Below, piece after piece: positions 9,139 through 17,312 of a stretch of 64,000 nt of DNA. Position numbers and translations under genes: made by a program. The DNA lies in NCBI GenBank assembly GCA_001880285.1, contig CP016269.1, positions 1,064,501 through 1,128,500 of the forward strand, written 5' to 3'. The notes beneath the pieces are model-generated. The model was given only the letters and a program-made list of their open reading frames with translations, ran no database searches and was not told where the DNA came from. Positions within the stretch are counted from its first letter, which is position 1, and every line of letters starts with the position of its first letter. Source of the stretch: Flavobacteriaceae bacterium UJ101 (GTDB lineage: Bacteria > Bacteroidota > Bacteroidia > Flavobacteriales > UJ101).

Positions 9139-10029
9139 ATGTTTAAGAAAATAGTTTCTTGTATTATTTTAATTCAATTTATAGTTTCTTGTAATAACGA
9201 TGATAATAGTGGCGGTGTTACGTATTTAAGCCCAGAAGAACAAAAGGTTGTAGATACCAGTGGAATAGAATTATTATTACAAGATTATTATCTGAATAGT
9301 ACTGGAGATATAACAGCTTTTACTTCGTGTGATACAGATGGAGATGGAGATTGTGATTCAGATGACGATTGCGATACAGATAATGATGGAGACTGTGATG
9401 TAGATGATAATTGTGATATTAATGGAGATGGTGTTTGCGATAGCAATGACATTGTTGAAACCACAGAGACCCCTTTAAAAGATTTGGTACAACCACTTTC
9501 TAATGGTGCCTATTATTATATTATAGAAGGGAAACAAGGAAGTGGAACAAATCCAGATACCAATGATAGTATCTTATTAAACTATGGAGTAACTTATTTT
9601 CAAGCATATAACAGTGATAATGAAGTGAAATTAAACCAAATTGGAAGACTTGGAACCATTTATTCAGGCATTGAAGCTGTTGAACGCCCAAGTTTTTATT
9701 ATTATGATTTTGATACCTATACAGAAGCTACTTATGGAGATCAATGGGACTTTTTTAATGCAGATGAAAGACAAAATATATTGAATTTTTACAATGATAA
9801 TGACATATACGAGCGAAATGTGGTAACAGAGTTTGTTGAAGGAATTCAAAAATTTAAAGACCGTCAAGAAACTATTAACTCATCTCTAGACGTTCAAGGA
9901 GTTATTATTGCTCCTTCACCTAATTCAAAAGGATTAGAATCGTACCTATCCTTAGGTGGAATTAGTAAAGATTACATTCTAGTATTTAATGTTGATTTAT
10001 TATCTATTACTAAAGTTGAGAATCCATGA
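9139..10029 (+). CDS. Lipoprotein with Asp-rich TSP3-like calcium-binding stretch
   Basis: The ATG at 9139 gives an N-terminus with a lipobox cysteine at residue 18 (QFIVSC). Residues about 62-108 are a run of DxDGDxD units alternating with cysteines, like thrombospondin type 3 calcium-binding repeats. The rest (about 115-296) has beta-rich segments and VVTEFVEGIQKFK, faintly reminiscent of FKBP-type prolyl isomerase lipoproteins, but I cannot confirm that. An upstream TTG in frame is a less likely start. The last 4 bp overlap the next lipoprotein gene (ATGA), so the two are translationally coupled. Location is probably the outer membrane or periplasm. Confidence 0.75.
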   Translation: MFKKIVSCIILIQFIVSCNNDDNSGGVTYLSPEEQKVVDTSGIELLLQDYYLNSTGDITAFTSCDTDGDGDCDSDDDCDTDNDGDCDVDDNCDINGDGVCDSNDIVETTETPLKDLVQPLSNGAYYYIIEGKQGSGTNPDTNDSILLNYGVTYFQAYNSDNEVKLNQIGRLGTIYSGIEAVERPSFYYYDFDTYTEATYGDQWDFFNADERQNILNFYNDNDIYERNVVTEFVEGIQKFKDRQETINSSLDVQGVIIAPSPNSKGLESYLSLGGISKDYILVFNVDLLSITKVENP

Positions 10030-10952
10030 TCAGAAAAGTATTTTCAATAGCTTTCTTAGTTGGCATATTCATCTCTTGTGATGAAAATACTATTCTAGAA
10101 TCTACAGGAACCGCTCAATTTTCAACAACAGGGTTACCTATACTTCCAACAGATTACACATATCAAACATGGTTACTTGTAAGTGGAAGTTATGTTTCCA
10201 CAGGTACTTTTAATGTGGATAGTACAGGAGTATCAACTGTAACTGATTTTAGCAACATCAACAATAATGATTTATCAAATGCCACGGGAGTTGCTATAAC
10301 AGTTGAATTTACAGGTACGGGTAGTAAATCTTCCCCTAGTGATTTGATTGTCTTAGCAGGTGACTTTTCAGATAACGTAGCTAATTTAGTGACAACAGAT
10401 TCACGTACTATTTATGCATCTGACTTGAAAGCAGATTATTTGGTGGAAGCTCCAACAGCTCTAGAAAGTGAAAAAACCAGTTCTGGACAAAATGGAATTT
10501 GGTTTACAACAGATACCAATCAAACAGTAGATACTCCAGGGCTAATATTACCTTACAATCAAAATGATGCTAATAAAACTACTTCAAATTTACTTTATCA
10601 AGGATGGCTATATGGTACAAGTACAGTACAAGGAGATTCCGACATACCTTTAAATATGGGAACTTTTACAGTAGCTAATAGCGCCGACAACTCAAATAGT
10701 TATGCAGGTACTAATAGTTCATTTACTCCTGTATTACCCGGTAATGATTTTATAAATGTAACAGGTGTCAACGTTAATAGCCCAATTGAAGTAGTAGGTA
10801 GAAGAGTAATTATTACAGCTAAACCAAACGAAGATACAACTGCCGACAGCACCCCCTTTGCTTTTATTTTATTTGATAAAACAATTGATGTGGTAGATGG
10901 AACTTTGGATGTATATGAAAATAATTATACCGCTACTTTTACAAGAAATTAA
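10026..10952 (+). CDS. Lipoprotein with two RskA-like beta domains
   Basis: The 308-residue product has a lipobox cysteine at residue 18 (GIFISC). Two related segments follow: LPTDYTYQTWLLVSGSYVST near residue 36 and LLYQGWLYGTSTVQGDSD in the second half, each followed by MGTF or TGTF and a VD/VA strand. This pattern resembles the extracytoplasmic domain of RskA-type anti-sigma factors, here without a membrane helix or sigma-binding part, so it is probably a structural reuse. It overlaps the upstream gene by 4 bp and is followed by a strong terminator. Function unknown. Confidence 0.7.
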   Translation: MIRKVFSIAFLVGIFISCDENTILESTGTAQFSTTGLPILPTDYTYQTWLLVSGSYVSTGTFNVDSTGVSTVTDFSNINNNDLSNATGVAITVEFTGTGSKSSPSDLIVLAGDFSDNVANLVTTDSRTIYASDLKADYLVEAPTALESEKTSSGQNGIWFTTDTNQTVDTPGLILPYNQNDANKTTSNLLYQGWLYGTSTVQGDSDIPLNMGTFTVANSADNSNSYAGTNSSFTPVLPGNDFINVTGVNVNSPIEVVGRRVIITAKPNEDTTADSTPFAFILFDKTIDVVDGTLDVYENNYTATFTRN

Positions 10953-10977
10953 TATTGTTTCAACAAATATATTAGAA

Positions 10978-11012
10978 CCCTTAAAAGTTTATTCTTTTAA
11001 GGGTTTTTCTTT
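10978..11012 (+). terminator. Terminator of the lipoprotein pair
   Basis: CCCTTAAAAG and CTTTTAAGGG form a perfect 10-bp stem around a 6-nt loop, followed by TTTTTCTTTT. Confidence 0.9.
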
Positions 11013-11163
11013 TAAAATGAAGTATTTTAAAGTATTGAAGGTTAAAATGCTTATCTTTTGTATTAAATACAGTAGTAAAAAATATGAAAATGAAGAGAAA
11101 TTAGAAAAATGAATTATTTCTTGAATGAAAGACTTTACGTTTGTACTTGTAAAATAAAATCCA

Positions 11164-12393
11164 ATGTATCGAAAAGTAGAAGAATCTCAAACGTTATTAA
11201 TAAACCACCAATCAAAATTGATGGAAGAGAACAATCAAACTGTATATAAGTTTGGTTTTGGGCAATCCCCTTTTTTACCACCCGATTATGTAATAAATGA
11301 ATTAAAAAAACAAGCCCATAGAAAAGAATATACCTCCGTACAAGGTTTACTTTCTTTAAGAGAAGCTATTAGTGATTTTCACAGAAAAGCTAATAAAATT
11401 GAATCGAAAGCAGATAATATTTTTATCGCTCCGGGTTCTAAAATCCTATTATACTCTATTTTGGCTTGTTTTGAAAAAGCAGATATCATATTGCCCCAAC
11501 CTTCGTGGGTTTCATATGAACCACAAACAAAGTTGCTAAACCATAATCCTATACGTTTAAAATCTTCGTTTAAAAATAGATGGAGAGTAACGCCTGAAAT
11601 AATTCGAGAAGCTTTTAAAACAAAGAAATATAAGGAAACCATCATGATTTTGAATTATCCAGGCAATCCTGATGGTTTATCTTATACAAAAGAAGAAATT
11701 AAAGAAATAGCATCTGTAGCTAAAGAATTGGATATTGTAATTATAGCGGATGAAATTTATGGACTTTTGACCTGTGACAATCATGATTCTTTTGCTAATT
11801 ACTATCCCGAAAAAACCATTACAACGACAGGTTTGTCCAAATGGTGTGGTGCTGGAGGCTGGCGTTTGGGAGTTGCAATCTTGTCAGAAGGAATGGCTAC
11901 CGAAACTTTTAAAAAGACTTTGGTTGGAGTAGGCTCAGAAACGTATTCTTGTGCTCCAACACCAATACAGTTAGCGGCTATTAAAGCATATGAAGATTAT
12001 CATAAAATTGAACCCTACATCTTAGAACAACGTGCTATTTTAAAACAAGTAGGAACCTATTGTTTTCAAGAGTTAAAAGAATCAAGAATTCAACTTTATA
12101 AACCAGAAGGTGGTTTTTATTTATTTCCCGATTTTTCAAATTTTAAAGAAAAGCTAAGTCAAAGAGGTATTCATACTTCAAACGATCTATGTGAAACCTT
12201 ACTTAAAGAAGCTCAAGTAGCACTGTTACCAGGAAGTGCTTTTGGTGTTTCAGAAGAAGAATTGGTTGCAAGATTAGCTTATGTTGACCTCGAAGATCCA
12301 TTGAAAATAAATGAATCTTTTGTTTTAGAAAAACATGCACCTAGAATTATAGAAGGAATTCAAAGAATAAAAAAATGGCTATTGGAATTGTAA
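11164..12393 (+). CDS. PLP-dependent class I/II aminotransferase
   Basis: The 409-residue enzyme has the fold-type I signature TGLSKWCGAGGWRLG, with the Schiff-base lysine at residue 226. LNYPGNPDG and IADEIYG supply the cofactor-binding Asn, Asp and Tyr. This matches aspartate/aromatic-type aminotransferases that exchange the amino group with 2-oxoglutarate. The amino-acid substrate cannot be deduced. It is a single gene ending in a bidirectional terminator. Confidence 0.88.
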   Translation: MYRKVEESQTLLINHQSKLMEENNQTVYKFGFGQSPFLPPDYVINELKKQAHRKEYTSVQGLLSLREAISDFHRKANKIESKADNIFIAPGSKILLYSILACFEKADIILPQPSWVSYEPQTKLLNHNPIRLKSSFKNRWRVTPEIIREAFKTKKYKETIMILNYPGNPDGLSYTKEEIKEIASVAKELDIVIIADEIYGLLTCDNHDSFANYYPEKTITTTGLSKWCGAGGWRLGVAILSEGMATETFKKTLVGVGSETYSCAPTPIQLAAIKAYEDYHKIEPYILEQRAILKQVGTYCFQELKESRIQLYKPEGGFYLFPDFSNFKEKLSQRGIHTSNDLCETLLKEAQVALLPGSAFGVSEEELVARLAYVDLEDPLKINESFVLEKHAPRIIEGIQRIKKWLLEL

Positions 12394-12400
12394 ATTTAAA

Positions 12401-12428
12401 AAGGGTTTACTTTTTTAAGTAAACCCTT
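12401..12428. terminator. Bidirectional terminator between convergent genes
   Basis: AAGGGTTTACTT and AGTAAACCCTT form a stem of about 11 bp with a T-rich loop, flanked by A-rich and T-rich sequence, between the aminotransferase and the repeat-protein gene. Confidence 0.85.
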
Positions 12429-12453
12429 GTAAATAGCCAAAAACAATTATAAT

Positions 12454-14811
12454 TTAAGGTCTAAAATGAACTTCTTCTAAGCGAATGTAAACGGTAGTTT
12501 CTGTTTCTCTTGCAATTCCACTTGAATCATCATATTGATTAATTTTACCTGACAGTATAATTTCGCCATTTAAACCTACTTTATTTTTAAATTTCGTATA
12601 GTTACTAACTGTTATAGTTAATTTTGCTTCATCAATAGGGCGTCCAGGAGTAGTATTGGTTACAGAAATTCCATAATCATTTAGATTATGAGAAGTATCT
12701 CGCAATGTTAATTTGTATTTGTCTATTTTTCCAGTGAATCGATAGGAACTATAAACATATTTAGTTGGATCAGTAACAGACGCTAGTTTAGTATGGTATC
12801 TTGCCGCAATAGCAAACTCTGCTTTTCCACCCCAAAATGAAAGTAAAGAAGTTTTAGTGTTAGATACCGGATATTGAGCTTTCTCTTCATCACTCATTAA
12901 TGATCGCATTGGAGTGTTATAGTTGAAATTTTTAGCATTACCAACATAAAGACCTCTTATTGATTTAGACTTTACAGGAAGTGAAACAGAACAAGTTTTC
13001 CCTTCTATATTAATGTTGAAAATAGCATTGCCAGCAGCATTTGGCGTTCCTGAAATAGTAAAAGTAAGATTCCCATTTCCTGAAGAAAAAGTACCTGCTT
13101 TTAAAGAAGCAGTTAAACCTGTCACGCTAGTTGAATTAACAGTTTGAGCTTTATAAGTTTTTCCATTTCCACCAGTATAAGGGATGGTAAAAGATGATGT
13201 ATCATCTTTCACTCCTTCTGTTAAATCTACTATGTTGATTATTTTTGAACAATTAAGTGAAATGGAACTGGTTACAGGAATACTTACCGAACAGCTTTTT
13301 CCTCCTATGTTAATCTTAAAATTAGCATTTCCTGATCCACTTGGCGTTCCTGAAATAGTAAAAGTAAGATTTCCATTTCCCGAATTTACATTTCCTGCCG
13401 TTAGAGATGCAGTTAAACCTGTTACTTCTGTTGAACTGATCGTTTGAGCATTGTAAGTACCTCCATTTCCACCAACATAAGGAACTTTGAAAGAAACTCC
13501 TGAAGAAGAAGTCCCTTCTGTTAGGCTTCCTGTTAATGTTCTACTAGAGCAATTTAAATTAGTTACACTAGCTGTTAACTGATTAACAGGAATCGTTACA
13601 GTACAATTCTTTCCTCCTACACTAATAGCAAAACTTGCATTTCCTGAAGCACTAGGTGTTCCTGAAATAGTAAAAGTAAGACTTCCATTACCTGATTTTA
13701 TATTTCCTGCAGTTAAAGAAGCAGTTAAACCTGTTACACCTGTTGATTTGATCGTTTGAGCATTATAAGCACCTCCATTACCACCGGTATAAGGGATATT
13801 AAAAGAAACACTAGAAGCTGTAGTACTTTCAGTAAGTGTTCCTGTTGTAGTTCTACCAGAACAGTTTAAAGTAGTGACAGAAGCGGCCGTTGGACCAGAA
13901 ACAGGAACATTAATTAGACAGGTCTCTCCACCAATTTCAATTTCAAAAAAAGCATTTCCCGCTTTATCAGGAGTTCCTCCAATTTCAACTGAAAAAGTAC
14001 CATTTTTATTTAAAGTACCTGTTGCGTGATATAAAAATAAAGTACCTTTAGAAGTTGAAGCTGCTAAAGGAGTATACGATTTAACAGGATAAGTAATAGA
14101 GGTGGCATTAGAATAAGGTATTCGAACAAATCCGCTAATTTGTTCATTTGCTTTTACATTGTTTGGAACTGTGATATTTGAACAATCAAGAGCAAATGTA
14201 GGAGCTACGGATACAGGAATACTTACTGTACAGCTTTTCCCTCCTACGGTGATATTAAAATTAGCACTTCCTGAGGTACTAGGTGTTCCTGAAATAGTAA
14301 AAGTAAGGTTCCCATTACCTGAATTAAAATTGCCAGACGCTAAAGAAGCTGTTAAACCTGTTACTCCTGTTGAACTAATTGTTTGAGCACTATAACTACT
14401 TCCATTTCCTCCTGTATATGGAACTTTGAAAGAAACTCCCGAAGCAGCTGTGCTTTCTGTTAAGTTTCCTGTGATTGTTTTACTAGCACAATCTAAAGTA
14501 CTTATGATAGGAGGAATTACTGAAATACAATTCCAAGTAGTACCGTCATATACTTTTAAACATTTTTCTGTTAAATCATAAAAAATAGACCCTGCGACTA
14601 CTTTTTTACCTGATTTTGGATTAACTACATGATCTTCAGCATTAGTACCTGACATGCTAGGAAGGACTAATGGATTAGTTTTTGAATTGGATGTTGAATT
14701 GGTTAAATCTAACACTCCGTTTGGCGTATTATTTCCTATGCCAACTTGGGCTATAAGAAAGCTGGAAAATAAAATCCCCCACCATTTGATAAAAGTACGT
14801 TTTTTTTTCAT
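12454..14811 (-). CDS. Secreted protein with five tandem beta-rich repeats
   Basis: The 785-residue protein starts at the ATG at 14811 (MKKKRTFIKWWG), which gives a proper signal peptide; the longer in-frame start overlaps the promoter. Residues 24-97 carry the VGIGNNTPNGVLDL ... FYDLTEKCLKVYDGTTW module shared with other secreted proteins here. Five repeats of about 100 residues follow, starting near 106, 208, 315, 419 and 519, each from L(D/N)CS to a hydrophobic strand near VSIPV. Copies 1, 3, 4 and 5 are very similar (VTGLTASL, GNLTFTISGTP); copy 2 is strongly diverged. Residues 618-785 are a unique beta-rich end with no sorting domain I recognise. Likely a surface protein; binding partner unknown. 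Confidence 0.82.
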   Translation of the reverse strand: MKKKRTFIKWWGILFSSFLIAQVGIGNNTPNGVLDLTNSTSNSKTNPLVLPSMSGTNAEDHVVNPKSGKKVVAGSIFYDLTEKCLKVYDGTTWNCISVIPPIISTLDCASKTITGNLTESTAASGVSFKVPYTGGNGSSYSAQTISSTGVTGLTASLASGNFNSGNGNLTFTISGTPSTSGSANFNITVGGKSCTVSIPVSVAPTFALDCSNITVPNNVKANEQISGFVRIPYSNATSITYPVKSYTPLAASTSKGTLFLYHATGTLNKNGTFSVEIGGTPDKAGNAFFEIEIGGETCLINVPVSGPTAASVTTLNCSGRTTTGTLTESTTASSVSFNIPYTGGNGGAYNAQTIKSTGVTGLTASLTAGNIKSGNGSLTFTISGTPSASGNASFAISVGGKNCTVTIPVNQLTASVTNLNCSSRTLTGSLTEGTSSSGVSFKVPYVGGNGGTYNAQTISSTEVTGLTASLTAGNVNSGNGNLTFTISGTPSGSGNANFKINIGGKSCSVSIPVTSSISLNCSKIINIVDLTEGVKDDTSSFTIPYTGGNGKTYKAQTVNSTSVTGLTASLKAGTFSSGNGNLTFTISGTPNAAGNAIFNINIEGKTCSVSLPVKSKSIRGLYVGNAKNFNYNTPMRSLMSDEEKAQYPVSNTKTSLLSFWGGKAEFAIAARYHTKLASVTDPTKYVYSSYRFTGKIDKYKLTLRDTSHNLNDYGISVTNTTPGRPIDEAKLTITVSNYTKFKNKVGLNGEIILSGKINQYDDSSGIARETETTVYIRLEEVHFRP
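12515..14496 (-). repeat. Coding tandem repeat, five units of about 300 bp
   Basis: Five in-frame units begin at about 14496, 14190, 13869, 13557 and 13257 on the minus strand and end near 12960; the remaining part of this span is the unique C-terminus. Units 1, 3, 4 and 5 keep long shared blocks also at DNA level (for example around the GGTGTTCCTGAAATAG sequence on the plus strand), so recent duplication or gene conversion is likely. Confidence 0.75.
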
Positions 14812-14868
14812 AATATATTTTATATTAATAAGTGTATAAAAAGGTATATACAACCTTGTTTCTGGTAG

Positions 14869-14937
14869 CAAAGGAATATATTTTTATTCCGAAACTAAAG
14901 ATTATGCACTATACATTTTCACTACATTTACACAACA
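14869..14937 (-). promoter_or_regulatory. Promoter of the repeat protein with three 11-bp-spaced boxes
   Basis: On the minus strand TGTTG (14937), TGTAG (14926) and TGTAT (14915) begin at exact 11-bp steps. TTTG of the -7 element begins at 14872, 43 bp after the last box. AAAATATATTCCTTTG (14884-14869) is identical to the 5.0-kb promoter. No TTG is visible at the usual -33 spacing, which suggests a need for an activator. The leader to the ATG is about 54 nt. Confidence 0.7.
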
Positions 14938-15086
14938 TGTAAATAATTGATTTACAACACATAATATCGTTTGAATTATTTATTTAATATAACTGTAAGG
15001 TTTCTGTAGAGGTTGTTTTTATAATAAATAATTTGTATTTTTCAAATGAATATTTATAATCTTTTATACTAATATAGTATTTGAGT

Positions 15087-15218
15087 TTATCGATATATAT
15101 TTTGACGTCTATTAGGTTTTTTCGTTTTTTTGATGTTACGTTTTTTCCTTTTAATCAAAAAATAGATTAGAGTAAAAATTCCAATTAGCATCAAAGTGGT
15201 TATTAAGTTATGTAGCAT
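15087..15218 (-). CDS. 43-residue single-pass basic membrane microprotein
   Basis: An ATG at 15218 opens a 43-codon frame. The first 22 residues (MLHNLITTLMLIGIFTLIYF and two more) form one hydrophobic helix, and the last 21 are strongly basic (KRKKRN ... KKTKKPNRRQNIYR). This charge layout predicts an inner-membrane helix with the C-terminus in the cytoplasm. It sits downstream of the small-RNA terminator and upstream of the repeat-protein promoter, all on one strand. I recognise no family. The clear amphipathic design makes it more than a random frame, but expression is unproven. Confidence 0.5.
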   Translation of the reverse strand: MLHNLITTLMLIGIFTLIYFLIKRKKRNIKKTKKPNRRQNIYR

Positions 15219-15267
15219 TATAAAAAGTTGTTTATGATTGTTATTTGGGTTAAATTATTTTTTACAC

Positions 15268-15302
15268 ATAAAAAGATAGAGCAGGCTGACAAACCTGCTC
15301 TA
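15268..15302 (-). terminator. Terminator of small RNA 1
   Basis: TAGAGCAGG and CCTGCTCTA form a 9-bp stem around an 8-nt loop, followed on the minus strand by a T-rich tail (ATCTTTTTATG). The GAGCAGG stem is identical to that of the terminator at 43.3 kb. Confidence 0.8.
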
Positions 15303-15396
15303 ATGGATACATGAACTATTTAATCAACTATCATGCACAAGTAGGGGAGTGTTTTATGTAAAATCATTATAAAACTTTCGCCTACTTTATAATCTA
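15268..15396 (-). ncRNA. Candidate small RNA 1
   Basis: A transcript of about 130 nt is bounded by a promoter with tandem boxes and a strong terminator. Inside, 15381-15387 pairs with 15339-15345 (AAGTAGG with CCTACTT) and 15369-15375 with 15351-15357 (GTTTTAT with ATAAAAC), separated by a symmetric 5x5 internal loop. The 3' half contains TTCATGTA, also found in candidate 2, and GTTGATTAAATAGTTC, also found at 4.8 kb. The only frame is 15 codons and overlaps the hairpin. No Rfam family could be tested; 6S-Flavo and Flavo-1 should be checked. Confidence 0.5.
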
Positions 15397-15399
15397 TAA

Positions 15400-15457
15400 C
15401 AAAGAAATATGTTTTTAAAATCAAAAAAAAATATACATCCACATCATAAACACTACA
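15400..15457 (-). promoter_or_regulatory. Promoter of small RNA 1 with tandem boxes
   Basis: On the minus strand TGTAG begins at 15457 and TGATG at 15446. TTTG of the -7 element TTTCTTTG begins at 15403, 43 bp after the second box. TTTCTTTGTTATA here matches TTTCTTTGTTGTA at the 43.4-kb promoter. A usual -33 TTG at 17-23 bp is missing. Confidence 0.6.
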
Positions 15458-15526
15458 TTTTATTAATAACGTAACATACTATTTATCAATCTTTTATATT
15501 ATTTGCCTTTTGAAGAATATTAACTT

Positions 15527-15583
15527 TGTAGTGTTTTTGTAGTAGCAATGTTAATATAATATATAATAAATAGATTGGTTTTG
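15527..15583 (+). promoter_or_regulatory. Plus-strand pair of TGTAG boxes, target unclear
   Basis: Two perfect TGTAG pentamers start at 15527 and 15538. The nearest TTTG starts at 15580, 42 bp after the second box rather than 43. A transcript would run antisense into the end of the regulator gene at 15646-17187. It may be a control site for the regulator's 3' region or a spare binding site. Confidence 0.35.
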
Positions 15584-15645
15584 TTTTTTGACAGATCATT
15601 TCTTGTGAAAAGTTGATGAAATAAAGGGTTTTTATAGTGAAAATA

Positions 15646-17187
15646 TCATAGTGTTTGAATCCATTTTTCGAAATTGATTTTAGAAGGTAAATTGAGTTTT
15701 TTCCTTATTCGGTATCGTTTAATTTCGATTGCCTTTGTGGTAACATAATTGATATCTGCAATTTCTTTAGTAGAAAAATTAAGTTTTACTAAAGCACAAA
15801 ATTTCAGATCACTTACACTTAAATTTTTATGTTCTTGTTTTAAATTAGAAATAAAGTTAGGATAAATTTCTTCAAATTTAGCAAGAAAGAATTTATCTTC
15901 TTTTTTTATAGATTCTTGTAACTCATCAATATTTTGACTTTTTAAAAGGAAGATCTCATTTTTTAATTGATCAACTTTTAATTTCACAGATTCTATTACC
16001 TGTCTTTTTTCTACAATTCTCTTATTATATTCTTCTATCTTACTTTTATTTTTATGTTGAACTTTTTTCCATATTATATACATAGAGAATTTTAATACTA
16101 AAAAGCCTAATAAAAAGTAAAGAATCAATTCTTTTTTTGATTTTAAAATCGAATTTTTATTTTGTTTGTTAATGGTTTGATTCACTAAATATCGTAAGCT
16201 TTTTTTTGCTTTTTCTGTGCTATCTTTGAGTTCAAGATATTTAATTTTATAGTGATTTTTTAAGATATCATCTTTCAGCACATCATAGGTTTTGACAATG
16301 TTAAAATAACTCTTTGCTTTTTCAACAGGTTTATGAAGTGAGTCAAAAATAATTTCACTTTTTTTATAATAATGTAACGCTTTTAATGGATCTTTTTTTA
16401 AAAAATGAATATCCCCTAAATGAAGGTAGGATTTCCCAATAGCATTTGCATGATTAATTTTTTGTGATGCTTTTAACGACTTTTCAATATAGACTAGAGC
16501 CGAATCCAATTGTTTCTCCGTATGAATAAAATAAGAAGCAAAATTATTGTACGTATTTCCCATAAGATGATAATACCAAGGGGAGTTTTTCTGATTTTGG
16601 AAGTAAGAAAGTGATTTTTTTAAATTATATAATTGATTATAAGGATCAGCCATTGATTTGGATATTTTAAATTGTAAATCGTGAATTAAACCTCTTATAA
16701 TCGAACTATTTTTGATTTTCTCAGTATTCGACAATGTTCTTAAAGCCTTTTTTGTATAATGTAAAGCTTCTAGATAATGTTCCGATTGATAATAACCTTC
16801 TGCTATCAGTCTTAAAGATTCTGCATATATTACTTTTTCATGTAACGATTTTTTTTTCAATAGTTTATTGGCTTCTAAAGCATGACTTAGAAGGTTTTCA
16901 TTATCACCTAATTGTTGGTATATATAAGCTAAAGAAATTTCTGATCTTCCGATTACTTGCTGCAAATTGTTTTCTACTGCCTCTAATCGTATTTGGTTAA
17001 TTTCCTTGATTCCAATCTCTGGATTTTTGCTAGGCAACATCTGATCAATTCTTGTTAAAGAATTCATCAAATGTTCAGTATGATGGTTTTTTTTGTTTTC
17101 AGATGAACAACCAAAATAAAGGTTGGCAAATATAATTAGTAACAATATGTTACCCCAATTAAAGATTCTTTTTCCCATACTTATCAT
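15646..17187 (-). CDS. Membrane-anchored TPR regulator with LuxR-type HTH (1)
   Basis: The 513-residue protein starts with a hydrophobic segment and lipobox-like cysteine (NLYFGC, C27; ATG at 17178 is an alternative start). TPR-like helical repeats fill about residues 40-330, a membrane helix lies near 351-369 (LILYFLLGFLVLKFS), a coiled coil follows (about 380-430), and residues 456-513 form a LuxR/GerE-type helix-turn-helix (LNFSTKEIADINYVTTKAIE ... RYRIRKKL). The layout implies periplasmic sensing coupled to cytosolic DNA binding. It is a paralogue of the next upstream gene. Their position beside the boxed promoters makes them candidate controllers, which is inference. Confidence 0.85.
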   Translation of the reverse strand: MISMGKRIFNWGNILLLIIFANLYFGCSSENKKNHHTEHLMNSLTRIDQMLPSKNPEIGIKEINQIRLEAVENNLQQVIGRSEISLAYIYQQLGDNENLLSHALEANKLLKKKSLHEKVIYAESLRLIAEGYYQSEHYLEALHYTKKALRTLSNTEKIKNSSIIRGLIHDLQFKISKSMADPYNQLYNLKKSLSYFQNQKNSPWYYHLMGNTYNNFASYFIHTEKQLDSALVYIEKSLKASQKINHANAIGKSYLHLGDIHFLKKDPLKALHYYKKSEIIFDSLHKPVEKAKSYFNIVKTYDVLKDDILKNHYKIKYLELKDSTEKAKKSLRYLVNQTINKQNKNSILKSKKELILYFLLGFLVLKFSMYIIWKKVQHKNKSKIEEYNKRIVEKRQVIESVKLKVDQLKNEIFLLKSQNIDELQESIKKEDKFFLAKFEEIYPNFISNLKQEHKNLSVSDLKFCALVKLNFSTKEIADINYVTTKAIEIKRYRIRKKLNLPSKINFEKWIQTL

Positions 17188-17312
17188 ATTTAACTACTTG
17201 TGTAAAGAGTTAAATAATCCCATGAATCCTGCAACAAAAGTACAATATAATTCAATAATTAGCAAAAATTAACAAAATGAATAATTATATGTTAAAATAT
17301 GTAATTATATTT

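Larger units (their letters stand above)
14938..15645. other. Region without large genes: microprotein, small RNA, divergent boxes
   Basis: This 700-bp gap between the repeat protein and the regulator gene holds a 43-codon microprotein gene (15087-15218), a candidate small RNA with its own promoter and terminator (15268-15457) and a plus-strand pair of TGTAG boxes (15527-15542). A small palindrome ATACTA-ATA-TAGTAT lies at 15067-15081. I see nothing else. Confidence 0.7.

Noticed and set aside
10897-11112. Plus-strand frame of 71 codons after the lipoprotein pair
   Set aside because: It overlaps the lipoprotein end in another frame and reads straight through a strong terminator hairpin.
13184-14386. 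Two plus-strand frames (13184-13447, 14159-14386) with similar products
   Set aside because: They are opposite-strand shadows of the tandem repeats; their likeness is due to the repeats.
14994-15009. TGTAA/TGTAG pair with 11-bp step on the plus strand
   Set aside because: No TTTG is found 43 bp further and no gene or terminator follows, so it is probably chance.
15320-15367. 15-codon frame inside small RNA 1 (possible leader peptide)
   Set aside because: It overlaps the hairpin and has no counterpart in small RNA 2, whose short frame encodes an unrelated peptide.
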